The notes beneath the pieces are model-generated. The model saw only the letters and a program-made list of their open reading frames with translations, was not told the origin of the DNA and made no database searches. A stretch of DNA of 64,000 nt from Bacillus sp. SB49 (GTDB lineage Bacteria > Bacillota > Bacilli > Bacillales > Halobacillaceae). The position numbers and the translations under genes were made by a program. Of this stretch, positions 44,277-52,120 are shown piece after piece (position 1 is the stretch's first letter; each line of letters begins with the position of its first letter). The stretch is taken from positions 487,001 to 551,000 of the forward strand of contig NZ_CP048117.1 of NCBI RefSeq assembly GCF_000469135.2, read 5' to 3'.

Positions 44277-44304
44277 TTTTGTGGAATATTATGGAATGCT
44301 TTCG

Positions 44305-44342
44305 TTTGCACAAATGACCTTAATGTTATACATTTGTGCAAA
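44305..44342. promoter_or_regulatory. inverted-repeat operator of the SorC-type regulator
   Basis: TTTGCACAAATG (44305-44316) and its exact reverse complement CATTTGTGCAAA (44331-44342) are separated by 14 bases. The second arm ends just before the ribosome site of the regulator gene, so binding there would be autoregulatory. Large paired half-sites fit tetrameric SorC-family proteins. Confidence 0.75.
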
Positions 44343-44353
44343 GGGGGTTGTCT

Positions 44354-45313
44354 ATGGAAGAGAGAGAAGAGTTGAAGAAACTCTACCAAATAGCTCGGAT
44401 GTACTATGAACAGGACATGACGCAGAGTCAAATTGCCAAAGAACTAGGAATCTACCGGACGACCATCAGTCGGATGTTGAAAAAAATCAGAGAGAAAGAA
44501 ATTGTCCAGATTCGTATCAACTATGAGGCTTTCCACGATATTGCGGTAAGCGAACAGTTGAAAGAAAGGTTTGGTCTGAAGGAAGTCCTTCTCGTCCCTG
44601 ACAAGGAAAATCAAACCAAGGATCAGAAGCGGAGAGCGATGGGGCAGGCATGTGCGAAATTTCTTGACCGAATCGTTCAAGCCGGTGATGTCGTCGGTTT
44701 CTCGTGGGGGACTTCCCTTGCTGCGGTGGCCGAAGAGTTGGAGCCTGAAAAACCGCAGGAAGAAGTTATTTGCGTTCCGTTAATCGGAGGACCTGACGGG
44801 AAGCTTGCAAGTCGTTATCACGCGAATACCATCGTTTACGAAGCTGCCCGTAAATGGAAGGGGGATTCGACATTGATCGATGTCCCTGCTATTGCGGGCA
44901 ATGAGGAATTAAAATCGGCACTGGCCGCTTCCGGACATTTTCAGGAAGTAAAAGCTTTATGGGACCGGCTGACGATAGCGGTTGTTGGAATAGGATCACC
45001 TGCGATCAATCAAGGCGATAATTGGAAAGCTTTCTACGGTGGAACATTATCTGCAGAGATGGAAGAGGGAGAAGTCGCAGGAGATATTTGTTCCAATTTC
45101 TATGACAAAAGAGGGCGGATGATGGACACGGAACTCCTGCACCGGACGATCTCTATTGACCTGCAAGCTCTTCATAAAACGAGGTATTCCATCGGAGTAG
45201 CGGAATCGAATGAAAAAGTGGAAGCGATCAAGGCGGCCTTGACAGCAGGGCATCTCAACGTTCTTGTCACGACAGAAGAGACAGCGAAGGCATTGATACG
45301 AGAAGGGGAGTAA
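44354..45313 (+). CDS. SorC/DeoR-family sugar-binding transcriptional regulator
   Basis: A 319-residue SorC-family protein: an N-terminal helix-turn-helix (ARMYYEQDMTQSQIAKELGI, YRTTISRMLKKIREK) and a sugar-phosphate-binding C-terminal domain with GDVVGFSWGTSLAAVAEEL, CVPLIGGPDGKLASRYHANTIV and VAVVGIGSPAI-like motifs. These regulators respond to phosphorylated sugars. The ATG at 44354 follows AAGGGGG by seven bases. It is first in an operon with rpiA, an oxidoreductase and a VOC protein, so it probably controls entry of an unidentified sugar or polyol into the pentose phosphate pathway. Confidence 0.88.
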   Translation: MEEREELKKLYQIARMYYEQDMTQSQIAKELGIYRTTISRMLKKIREKEIVQIRINYEAFHDIAVSEQLKERFGLKEVLLVPDKENQTKDQKRRAMGQACAKFLDRIVQAGDVVGFSWGTSLAAVAEELEPEKPQEEVICVPLIGGPDGKLASRYHANTIVYEAARKWKGDSTLIDVPAIAGNEELKSALAASGHFQEVKALWDRLTIAVVGIGSPAINQGDNWKAFYGGTLSAEMEEGEVAGDICSNFYDKRGRMMDTELLHRTISIDLQALHKTRYSIGVAESNEKVEAIKAALTAGHLNVLVTTEETAKALIREGE

Positions 45314-45317
45314 GCGA

Positions 45318-45998
45318 ATGGATGTTAAGAAACAGTGTGCCGAAGAAGCTTTGACCTATATAGAAAACGGGATGACTGTCGGGCTGGGAGGTGGAAGCAC
45401 GATAAAGCATCTCGTCACCTTTCTGAAAGACAGTGGTCGTTCTGTAAAGGTCGTAACACCCTCCTGGGAAACGAAACAGCATTGTGTGAGCGAAGGTCTG
45501 CAGGTACTTCCGTTGTCCGACGTCCCCTCTATCGATATAGCTTTCGACGGATGTGATCAAGTAGATCAGCAGCTGCATGCGCTTAAGAGCGGGGGCGGCA
45601 TCCATACGGAAGAGAAGCTTGTCGCTTATATGGCAGATGAGTACGTGCTGCTTGTGGATGAGTCGAAGTTCGTTCCTGCGTTGACCTTCGAACATCCGGT
45701 GGTAGTGGAAGTACTCCCACAGGCTCTTCCTTACGTCCGCCGCAAATTGGAATCGTTCCCAGTGCTTCAGGCGAATATTCGGATGAGTGAAGATAAAGAC
45801 GGGGCCGTCATAACGGAAAACGGGAACCTGCTGCTGGATGTCTACGTCGATCCGGATAAGGCAGATTCCGGTTTGGAAGGCCGGTTAAAAGGATTGACGG
45901 GTGTGATCGACACGTCCTTGTTCACCTCTGTTGTAACGAAAGCATTGGTGGCAGGACCGTCTGGGATAAGAGAGATCACTATAAAAGGAGAGAATTGA
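45318..45998 (+). CDS. rpiA: ribose-5-phosphate isomerase A
   Basis: A 226-residue RpiA, which interconverts ribose 5-phosphate and ribulose 5-phosphate. Conserved segments are VGLGGGSTIKHLV (phosphate loop; the usual form is GLGTGST), SIDIAFDGCDQVDQQL (usual DGADEVD), LKSGGGIHTEEKLVA with the catalytic glutamate and lysine, and LVDESKFV. The altered spellings show it is a diverged paralogue, possibly serving a related sugar phosphate. It starts four bases after the regulator stop with GGGGAG upstream and is followed after one base by the next gene, so it is tightly co-transcribed. Confidence 0.85.
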   Translation: MDVKKQCAEEALTYIENGMTVGLGGGSTIKHLVTFLKDSGRSVKVVTPSWETKQHCVSEGLQVLPLSDVPSIDIAFDGCDQVDQQLHALKSGGGIHTEEKLVAYMADEYVLLVDESKFVPALTFEHPVVVEVLPQALPYVRRKLESFPVLQANIRMSEDKDGAVITENGNLLLDVYVDPDKADSGLEGRLKGLTGVIDTSLFTSVVTKALVAGPSGIREITIKGEN

Positions 45999-45999
45999 A

Positions 46000-46971
46000 A
46001 TGGGACAAGTTAATTGGGGTATTGTCGGACCTGGAGGAATCGCTGGAGATTTCGCCAAAGCAATCAAAGCGGTGAATGGGCATATCTACGGTGTGTGGGG
46101 AAGAAATATGGACAAAACCCGCCGGTTCGCGGAACAAGAGGGCGTCGATCATGTCTATGAGAATACAGAGGATATGTACCGGGACGATCAAGTCGATGTC
46201 GTCTACATAGCGACACCGCACAGCATTCACTATTCTTACATCATGGATGCTTTGAAGAACGGCAAGCACGTTCTTTGTGAGAAGGCGATTACGATGAACG
46301 GCAGGCAGTTAAAAGCGATTGCGGAATTGGCAGAAGAGAAAGGATTGGTAGTAGCAGAAGCCATGACCATTTACCATATGCCGCTGTACAAGAAGCTCCG
46401 TGAAATGATCGAAGAAGGAAAAATCGGCAGGATCAATATGGTCAACGTGACGTTCGGAAGCTGTAAGGAAGATGATCCGGAAAACCGCTTCTTTAATCCG
46501 GATCTTGCCGGTGGGGGAATGCTTGATATCGGGACCTATGCTCTTTCCTTTACACGTTTCTTCCTCTCAGGGCAGCCGACGGAGCTGCATACTACGGTGA
46601 AGAAGCATGAGACAGGAGTAGACGAACAGTCTGGTATCGTCATGAAGAATGACCATGATGAGATGGTAGTCGTTTCCCTTGCGATGCGGGCAAAAATGCC
46701 GAAACGCGGCATTGTCGCCGGTGATGAAGGGTTTATTACGGTGGATAACTTCCCGAGAGCTGATAAAGCAACCATCACTTATACAGCCGACGGCTCTGTG
46801 GAAACAGTCGAAGCCGGAGTGGAAGCAGATGCGCTTCAATATGAAGTGGAGGCTATGAACGATTTGATCTTGAATAAAGTGGACAATTGGACGCTCGCTT
46901 TATCTCGAGAGGTTATGGATTTAATGGATGATGCCCGTCAACAGTGGAACCTAACGTACGATTTCGAATAA
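46000..46971 (+). CDS. Gfo/Idh/MocA-family NAD(P)-dependent sugar oxidoreductase
   Basis: A 323-residue dehydrogenase. The N-terminal Rossmann domain starts VNWGIVGPGGIAGDFAKAI and includes VYIATPHSIHYSYIMDALKNGKHVLCEKAIT with the EKP-like catalytic lysine (here EKA). The C-terminal alpha/beta domain has GGGMLDIGTYALSF, where the conserved aspartate/histidine positions read D and T. It likely oxidises a sugar or polyol at a ring or terminal carbon. AAGGAG lies upstream in the rpiA end; the gap is one base. The substrate is unknown; relatives include trans-1,2-dihydrodiol dehydrogenase-like and xylose dehydrogenase-like enzymes. Confidence 0.87.
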   Translation: MGQVNWGIVGPGGIAGDFAKAIKAVNGHIYGVWGRNMDKTRRFAEQEGVDHVYENTEDMYRDDQVDVVYIATPHSIHYSYIMDALKNGKHVLCEKAITMNGRQLKAIAELAEEKGLVVAEAMTIYHMPLYKKLREMIEEGKIGRINMVNVTFGSCKEDDPENRFFNPDLAGGGMLDIGTYALSFTRFFLSGQPTELHTTVKKHETGVDEQSGIVMKNDHDEMVVVSLAMRAKMPKRGIVAGDEGFITVDNFPRADKATITYTADGSVETVEAGVEADALQYEVEAMNDLILNKVDNWTLALSREVMDLMDDARQQWNLTYDFE

Positions 46972-47052
46972 GCGGATCTTCCATGATCCATTCTATGTCT
47001 CGTTTTTCTGCAGGGGGATAACGGGGAAGTAAGGATGGAAGGGGAGATTGTA

Positions 47053-47571
47053 ATGACAAGAGGAATCGACCATATAGGAATGACTGTGCCCAGTATAGAA
47101 GAGGCGACCGCCTTTTTCCAGGAAGCCTTTGGTGCCGAGGTCAGCTATGATGTGCAGCGCCCGGAACAAGAACCTATGGCAGGAGATGAAGTGGAGAAGC
47201 AGTTGGGACTGCCGGAGGGAACGTCCATTATTCATATGCGGTTATTGAGAATTGGCGACGGTCCTACGTTGGAGCTTTTTGAGCTGGGAACCGAACCGGA
47301 TAAGGAACCATTGCGTATTTCAGATATAGGCATCCACCATTTCGCCTTCTATGTAGATAATATCGAACAAGCTTCTGAACGTTTTGAAGCGGCTGGAGGT
47401 TCTCTACTGTCCCCGCCCCATTCGTTGGATGATGAAGAGGACGGACCTCATAATGCAGGAGTGTATGGGAAAACGCCCTGGGGGAGCTTGGTCGAATTGA
47501 TCAAGTATCCGGACGGGGTGGATTATCCAAAAGGAAGTGAAGCACCGCGCTGGACGCCGCCGAAAAACTAA
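47053..47571 (+). CDS. VOC/glyoxalase-superfamily protein
   Basis: A 172-residue protein of two beta-alpha-beta-beta-beta modules. Metal-ligand candidates are His in IDHIGMTV, Glu in TLELFELG, His in IHHFAFYV and Glu in SLVELIKYP, the usual VOC pattern. It could be an epimerase, lyase or dioxygenase; methylmalonyl-CoA epimerase is a weak possibility only. The ATG at 47053 is six bases after GGGGAG; the ATG at 47035 overlaps that site. It is the last gene of the SorC-led operon, 81 bases after the oxidoreductase, and ends with a terminator. Confidence 0.82.
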   Translation: MTRGIDHIGMTVPSIEEATAFFQEAFGAEVSYDVQRPEQEPMAGDEVEKQLGLPEGTSIIHMRLLRIGDGPTLELFELGTEPDKEPLRISDIGIHHFAFYVDNIEQASERFEAAGGSLLSPPHSLDDEEDGPHNAGVYGKTPWGSLVELIKYPDGVDYPKGSEAPRWTPPKN

Positions 47572-47604
47572 AGAGAATGAAACAGGCGTGTATATTATTT
47601 AAAG

Positions 47605-47646
47605 AAGAAGCTCACTCCCCGCAGTAGGGAGTGAGCTTCTTTGTTT
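47605..47646 (+). terminator. intrinsic terminator after the SorC operon
   Basis: GAAGCTCACTCCC, loop CGCAGTA, GGGAGTGAGCTTC, then TTTGTTT. Confidence 0.88.
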
Positions 47647-47661
47647 ATGAAAAATCCTGTG

Positions 47662-47680
47662 CTGTCATACAGCTGACACA
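47662..47680 (+). promoter_or_regulatory. direct repeat, candidate response-regulator box upstream of htrA
   Basis: CTGTCATA (47662-47669) and CTGACACA (47673-47680) are direct repeats 11 bases apart, the spacing used by OmpR-family regulators. They precede a TATAGT-like -10 region. The regulator at 49926 is the obvious candidate, but this is not shown. Confidence 0.4.
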
Positions 47681-47734
47681 TTCCGGTTTTATAGTAAGCG
47701 TATCAGAAAAAATCTTACGGAATGAGGGATACAA

Positions 47735-48898
47735 ATGGGTGAAAAAAAGCAGTCACTATTTAAAGTAATCGGGTTATCACTATCCGCAGGTGTGCTTGGA
47801 TCTGCGCTTACATTAGGAATTACGTCGTACGGGGATCAAGCACAGGATAATGGCAAAGATGCTGTAGTGGAAAGTGCGACGCAGGAGGCGGCGGATGTAG
47901 ATGTGTCGACAATAGCTTCGGATTCCGGTAAATCCACGGCCGACATTGCGGAAGCAGCTTCGGATGCAATCGTCGGCGTCGTCAATATGACAACACAGCA
48001 AAGCCCGTTCCAGGCATCAGCAGAAACGACGGAAAAAGGAACAGGCTCCGGGGTCATCTATAAAGTGACGGATGATGCTGCCTATATCGTTACAAACAAC
48101 CACGTGGTGGAGGGAGCGTCCGAATTGAAAATCTCCTTGAATGACGGCAGCGAAGTAGATGCCGAAGTAATCGGGACCGACGCTTTGACAGACATTGCCG
48201 TGCTGAAAATTGATGGAGACTATGATATTAAACCGCTTGCCTTCGGCGATTCAGATAATGTCCGGGCCGGTGATGAAGTCATTGCCATCGGTAACCCACT
48301 GGGACTCGACTTATCAAGAACCGTGACACAAGGAATTATCAGTGCCAAGAGTCGTACGATCACTACTTCCACGTCTGCCGGAGAGTGGGATCTTGACGTC
48401 ATTCAGACCGACGCAGCCATTAACCCTGGAAACAGCGGTGGTGCATTGATCAACTCTGCAGGCCAGCTTATTGGAATCAACAGTCTGAAAATCGCCAGTG
48501 AAGAAGCGGAGGGCTTAGGGTTTGCCATCCCTAGTAATGATGTGAAGGATCTGATCGCTGACATTACAGATGATGGAAAGGTTGACCGCCCATATCTAGG
48601 TGTAGGGGTAGTGAGCATCGACCAAGTGCCTGCCTATTACACGCAGACACTGCCGGAAGATGTGAAAGAAGGGGTCATCATCGGTTCCATTGATGAAATG
48701 TCTGCTGCCGCAAAAGCAGGTTTGAAAGAAGAGGATGTCATCGTTTCGATTGATGATCAGCAGGTGACAAGCTCCAGTGATCTCCGTAAATATCTGTACA
48801 CCGATCACAAAGCAGGAGATAAAGTGTCTGTGAAATACTATCGTGACGGCCAAGCGCAGACGGTACAGGTCATCCTGTCTTCGCAGGAAGAATCATAA
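47735..48898 (+). CDS. HtrA/DegP-like membrane-anchored serine protease with PDZ domain
   Basis: A 387-residue S1C protease. A single N-terminal anchor (VIGLSLSAGVLGSALTLGITS, residues 11-31) places the protease outside the membrane. The trypsin-like domain has His123 (NNHVVEG), Asp153 (LTDIAVLKI) and Ser234 (NPGNSGGALIN), and a C-terminal PDZ domain covers about residues 285-385. It degrades misfolded exported proteins and matches Bacillus HtrA/HtrB in layout. The ATG follows a GAGGGA ribosome site. It is followed after 12 bases by a foldase gene, so secretion quality-control functions are expressed together. Confidence 0.93.
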   Translation: MGEKKQSLFKVIGLSLSAGVLGSALTLGITSYGDQAQDNGKDAVVESATQEAADVDVSTIASDSGKSTADIAEAASDAIVGVVNMTTQQSPFQASAETTEKGTGSGVIYKVTDDAAYIVTNNHVVEGASELKISLNDGSEVDAEVIGTDALTDIAVLKIDGDYDIKPLAFGDSDNVRAGDEVIAIGNPLGLDLSRTVTQGIISAKSRTITTSTSAGEWDLDVIQTDAAINPGNSGGALINSAGQLIGINSLKIASEEAEGLGFAIPSNDVKDLIADITDDGKVDRPYLGVGVVSIDQVPAYYTQTLPEDVKEGVIIGSIDEMSAAAKAGLKEEDVIVSIDDQQVTSSSDLRKYLYTDHKAGDKVSVKYYRDGQAQTVQVILSSQEES

Positions 48899-48910
48899 GG
48901 GAGATATGTA

Positions 48911-49783
48911 ATGAATAAAAAGGTTATGTTCGGAGGGATAGGAGCGCTGGTTGTTGTGGCGCTCTGTATCCTGCTCAGTGTGAATGTCGGGGCCAAACAG
49001 GAAGCTGTTGCCACAGTAGATGGAGAAGAGATTTCCAAAGATGATTTATATGAGTTGCTCGTCAGTCAATATGGAGACGACGCCCTTGATTCATTAGTAA
49101 CAAGTAAAATAGTAGAGATGGAAGCAGAGAAGAATGATATCCAAGTGGATCAGGACAAGATGAAGGAAGAAATGGAGACGTATTACGATCAATATGGCAG
49201 CAAGGATGACTTCCTGAGCGCCCTCAATGAAAACGGGGTGTCCCTGGAGGATTTTCAAGCGGATTTGGAAGAATACCTGACGCTTGAGAAACTATTAAAA
49301 GACAGGGTCTCCATTACGGATGAAGAGAAGGAAACTTATTTTGAAGAGAATAAAGATAGTTTTAATCAGCCGGAGCAAGTGACGGCAAGGCATATTCTCA
49401 CGGAAACGAAAGAAGAGGCACAAACGGTTCTAGATAAATATAATGACGGAGAGAAATTTGCTGATTTGGCAGAAGAGTATTCGACGGATGAGGCAACGAA
49501 AGATTCCGGCGGGGATCTCGGGACGTTTGGAAAAGGGGAAATGGTGGATGCATTTGACGATGCCGCCTTCTCCATGGAAGCAGGGGAAGTGAGCGACCCT
49601 GTGGAAACGGAATATGGGTTTCACATTATTGAAGTAACCGATCATACGGATGCCGAAGAAGCGACATATGAAGACGTAAAAGAAGAGGTTACGGACGCGT
49701 TATATGACTCTAAAGTTAATGAAGAATACACCTCCTGGCTTGATGAAAAGATGGAGGAATATGAAATAAAGAACAATCTTTAA
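48911..49783 (+). CDS. PrsA-like extracytoplasmic peptidyl-prolyl isomerase (parvulin)
   Basis: A 290-residue protein with an N-terminal membrane segment (FGGIGALVVVALCILLSVNVGA), a helical SurA/PrsA-type N-domain, a parvulin domain at about residues 155-245 (VTARHILTETKEEAQTVLDKYNDGEKFADLA, SGGDLGTFGKGEMVDAFDDAAF, TEYGFHIIEV) and a helical C-terminus. It assists folding of secreted proteins at the membrane. Unlike classical PrsA it lacks a proper lipobox: the only cysteine is in VALC, so it is probably an uncleaved membrane anchor. The protein is very acidic. It is co-transcribed with the HtrA-like protease. Confidence 0.88.
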   Translation: MNKKVMFGGIGALVVVALCILLSVNVGAKQEAVATVDGEEISKDDLYELLVSQYGDDALDSLVTSKIVEMEAEKNDIQVDQDKMKEEMETYYDQYGSKDDFLSALNENGVSLEDFQADLEEYLTLEKLLKDRVSITDEEKETYFEENKDSFNQPEQVTARHILTETKEEAQTVLDKYNDGEKFADLAEEYSTDEATKDSGGDLGTFGKGEMVDAFDDAAFSMEAGEVSDPVETEYGFHIIEVTDHTDAEEATYEDVKEEVTDALYDSKVNEEYTSWLDEKMEEYEIKNNL

Positions 49784-49793
49784 GAGCAATAGA

Positions 49794-49820
49794 GAGACCG
49801 CCCACAGGGTGGTCTTTTCT
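49794..49820 (+). terminator. intrinsic terminator after the prsA-like gene
   Basis: GACC-G-CCC, loop ACA, GGG-T-GGTC, then TTTTCTT; it separates the protease/foldase operon from the two-component genes. Confidence 0.7.
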
Positions 49821-49925
49821 TGAATTATTTTATGCGGTCCTTCAAGTAAGAGGGTCGGACACCTTCTTTCCTTACCGCTTATGTTATTCTGAAACTAGAT
49901 TTCAACTGGAGAAGGTGAAGATACC

Positions 49926-50600
49926 GTGAGTAAGATCATGATTGTAGAAGATGAAATGCCGATCAGCCAGGTGTTGAAGGCATATCTGAAGAAAGCAGGA
50001 TTTGAGACTATACAGGTGTTTCGGGGAGACGAGGTCCTTGATACCTTTCAGAGTGCTTCGCCGGACCTGGTAATCCTGGATGTCATGCTGCCCGGGAAGA
50101 ATGGCTGGGATTTATTGACTGATATTCGTAAGGAAAGCGAATGCCCTGTTATTATGTTGACGGCTCTCAGTGAAGTGGATGACCGGCTTACAGGACTCAA
50201 TCACGGGGCGGACGACTATATTGCCAAACCATTCGTCGGAGATGAAGTGGTGGCACGTGTCAAAGCAGTTTTGAGACGGGCTGGAACGCAGACATCGCCT
50301 GTAAAGAGTTTCGGTAAGTTGGAGGTCGACATCATCGGTCATCGAGTGAAGGTGGATGGGGAAGAAGTGACGCTGACACCAAGGGATCTTTCTTTAGTCA
50401 CTTTTCTTGCGGAGCACCCTAATCAGACATTTACACGAGACCAGCTTATAGAGAAAGTGTGGGGATGGGAGTACGAGGGTAGTGACCGTGCCGTCGATGT
50501 CAGTATCAAGCGCATCCGTCATGCTTTGAAGAGCTGGCCTTCTTCGGAAGGGGAAATACGCACGCTGCGCGGGTTAGGATATCAGCTCAGTGTTTACTGA
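49926..50600 (+). CDS. OmpR-family response regulator
   Basis: A 224-residue regulator: a receiver domain with the acidic pair IVEDE, the phosphorylated aspartate in LVILDVMLPG (about residue 52), Thr in IMLTAL and Lys in IAKPF; and a C-terminal winged helix (LTPRDLSLVTFLAEHPNQTFTRDQLIEKVWGWEYEGSDRAVDVSIKRIRHAL). The start is a GTG at 49926 with AAGGTGA upstream. It overlaps the kinase gene by 11 bases. The adjacent htrA and prsA-like genes make them plausible targets, as for CssR in B. subtilis, but the protein does not look specifically CssR-like. Confidence 0.92.
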   Translation: MSKIMIVEDEMPISQVLKAYLKKAGFETIQVFRGDEVLDTFQSASPDLVILDVMLPGKNGWDLLTDIRKESECPVIMLTALSEVDDRLTGLNHGADDYIAKPFVGDEVVARVKAVLRRAGTQTSPVKSFGKLEVDIIGHRVKVDGEEVTLTPRDLSLVTFLAEHPNQTFTRDQLIEKVWGWEYEGSDRAVDVSIKRIRHALKSWPSSEGEIRTLRGLGYQLSVY

Positions 50601-51996
50601 AAAGAAAGTGCCGTTACAGCGTTATTGGACGACCAGGTATGTGTGGACGCTTGTCATCGGATTATTCGTAATCGGGATCATATCGGTCGCCTGGATCCGC
50701 CATCAGACGATGGATAATCGCCTGAGTATGATGCAATTCGTTGCCGAACAGACGGCCGGCCGCCTGGTGAATGATGGACAGGTCCAGCCGCAGGAAGAGG
50801 AAGACGTCGTCATTCAAGGCAGGGAAGACTTCATGAACATGGACAGCCGTCCTGATTTGTACGTCGTTGATCAGCAGGGTACGATTCTGTTCCAGGACCG
50901 GCCCAGAGGTCAGAGGCTTCCACAGCGCTTTGCCGTCGACCTTCTTGATGAAGAGCAGACTATTCAAAAACTGGACACCAGCTCCGGGTTGTTTTACATG
51001 GTTTCCAAACCTGTCGAAATTAACGATGCCACCGTCGGATGGGTCATTCTTCTGGAATCGAAGGAGAACTTGACGAAGGTCGATCAGGAGTATTGGCAGT
51101 TGTTTTTCATCCTCGTTTGTCTTGCGCTGCTGGGCTGGTTGGCTATCTACTTCTTGTCAAAGCGGCTGTCTAAGCCTATTCAGGAAGTTGCTCAGGCAGC
51201 GAGAGAAGTAGAGGCAGGAAATTACGGATTCCATATCGATGATGAGCGGGTGAAAGAAGCGGAAATTTACGACCTTATTCAGTCTTTTCAGGAGATGTCC
51301 GGGAAACTGCAGCATCTGGAAGAGCTCCGTAGTCAGCTGCTTGCCGGAGTTACCCATGAATTGAAGACACCGGTGACGTCGATCAGCGGCATGCTGCGAG
51401 CCGTTCAGGATGGGATTGTTGAGGAAGAGGAAGCGGAAGACTTCATAAGGGTCTCGTTGAAGGAGACAGAGAAGCTGGAGCGGATGGTCCTCGATCTGTT
51501 ATCGTTCAACACGTTTGCAGCCAATTCCGTTCCTCTAACGAAGGAAATCCAGTCCGTCAATCGTACGGTTAAGGAATCGGTCCATCATTGGGAAGTAGGT
51601 CAGGAGAAGGACAACCTTACCATCTCCGTGGATCTTCTTTCTGAAGATGTAGACATACCCATGGATTCTATGCGGTTCCAACAAATTATTACGAATCTGC
51701 TCAACAACGCCTCTCATGCGATAGAGGGAAAAGGAGACATCTATATCCGCATGGATCAGCGGGAACAATGGATCTATATTGATGTCGAGGATACAGGTGG
51801 TGGAATCAAAGAAGAAGAAAGAGACTTCATCTTTGAGCGGTTTTACAGGGGAGAAGAGAAGAAGTATAAAACCGGTGGCCTCGGTCTCGGTCTCCCGTTT
51901 AGTAAAATGATCGCCCAGTCTCTTGGGGGAGATCTTGTCCTGTTTGATAGTTCTTCCGCGGGAACGACCTTCCGTATCCAATTACCCATACACTAG
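50590..51996 (+). CDS. membrane sensor histidine kinase
   Basis: A 468-residue kinase with two membrane segments (residues about 14-36 and 171-195) enclosing an extracellular sensor domain of about 130 residues. A HAMP linker (LSKRLSKPIQEVAQAAREVEAGNYGFHI) and a HisKA domain with GVTHELKTPVTSISG follow; the ATPase domain has NLLNNASHA, VEDTGGGIKEEE and GGLGLGLPFSK. The GTG at 50590 overlaps the response-regulator end; AGGA lies about eleven bases upstream. It probably senses envelope conditions. A terminator follows at once. Confidence 0.92.
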   Translation: MFTEKKVPLQRYWTTRYVWTLVIGLFVIGIISVAWIRHQTMDNRLSMMQFVAEQTAGRLVNDGQVQPQEEEDVVIQGREDFMNMDSRPDLYVVDQQGTILFQDRPRGQRLPQRFAVDLLDEEQTIQKLDTSSGLFYMVSKPVEINDATVGWVILLESKENLTKVDQEYWQLFFILVCLALLGWLAIYFLSKRLSKPIQEVAQAAREVEAGNYGFHIDDERVKEAEIYDLIQSFQEMSGKLQHLEELRSQLLAGVTHELKTPVTSISGMLRAVQDGIVEEEEAEDFIRVSLKETEKLERMVLDLLSFNTFAANSVPLTKEIQSVNRTVKESVHHWEVGQEKDNLTISVDLLSEDVDIPMDSMRFQQIITNLLNNASHAIEGKGDIYIRMDQREQWIYIDVEDTGGGIKEEERDFIFERFYRGEEKKYKTGGLGLGLPFSKMIAQSLGGDLVLFDSSSAGTTFRIQLPIH

Positions 51997-52022
51997 ACCC
52001 CTTCCATCAGAAGGGGTTTTTT
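51997..52022 (+). terminator. intrinsic terminator after the kinase gene
   Basis: ACCCCTTC, loop CATCA, GAAGGGGT, TTTTTT. Confidence 0.88.
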
Positions 52023-52034
52023 AATAATGAATTT

Positions 52035-52100
52035 TTATCTTGATTTCAAGATAAATGAGATGTATAATTCTTTTTGTAGGACATATCTCAGTTTCGAGAT
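52035..52100 (+). promoter_or_regulatory. promoter with two MhqR-type operators
   Basis: -35 TTGATT (52040-52045), 17-base spacer, -10 TATAAT (52063-52068). ATCTTGATTTCAAGAT (52037-52052, arms extending one or two bases further) overlies the -35, and ATCTCAGTTTCGAGAT (52085-52100) lies downstream of the start. Both resemble the MarR-type MhqR box (ATCTCGA...TCGAGAT) that responds to quinones. Confidence 0.75.
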
Positions 52101-52120
52101 TTCAAGAAGGGAAGATTCCA

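Noticed and set aside
47053-47571. Methylmalonyl-CoA epimerase, which would link to the B12/propionate genes
   Set aside because: Only generic VOC motifs are visible, and the gene belongs to a SorC-led sugar operon far from the methylcitrate genes.
49926-51996. Naming the two-component pair CssR/CssS from its place next to htrA
   Set aside because: The receiver and kinase sequences are not specifically CssRS-like, and a terminator separates them from the protease operon; only the general family is safe.
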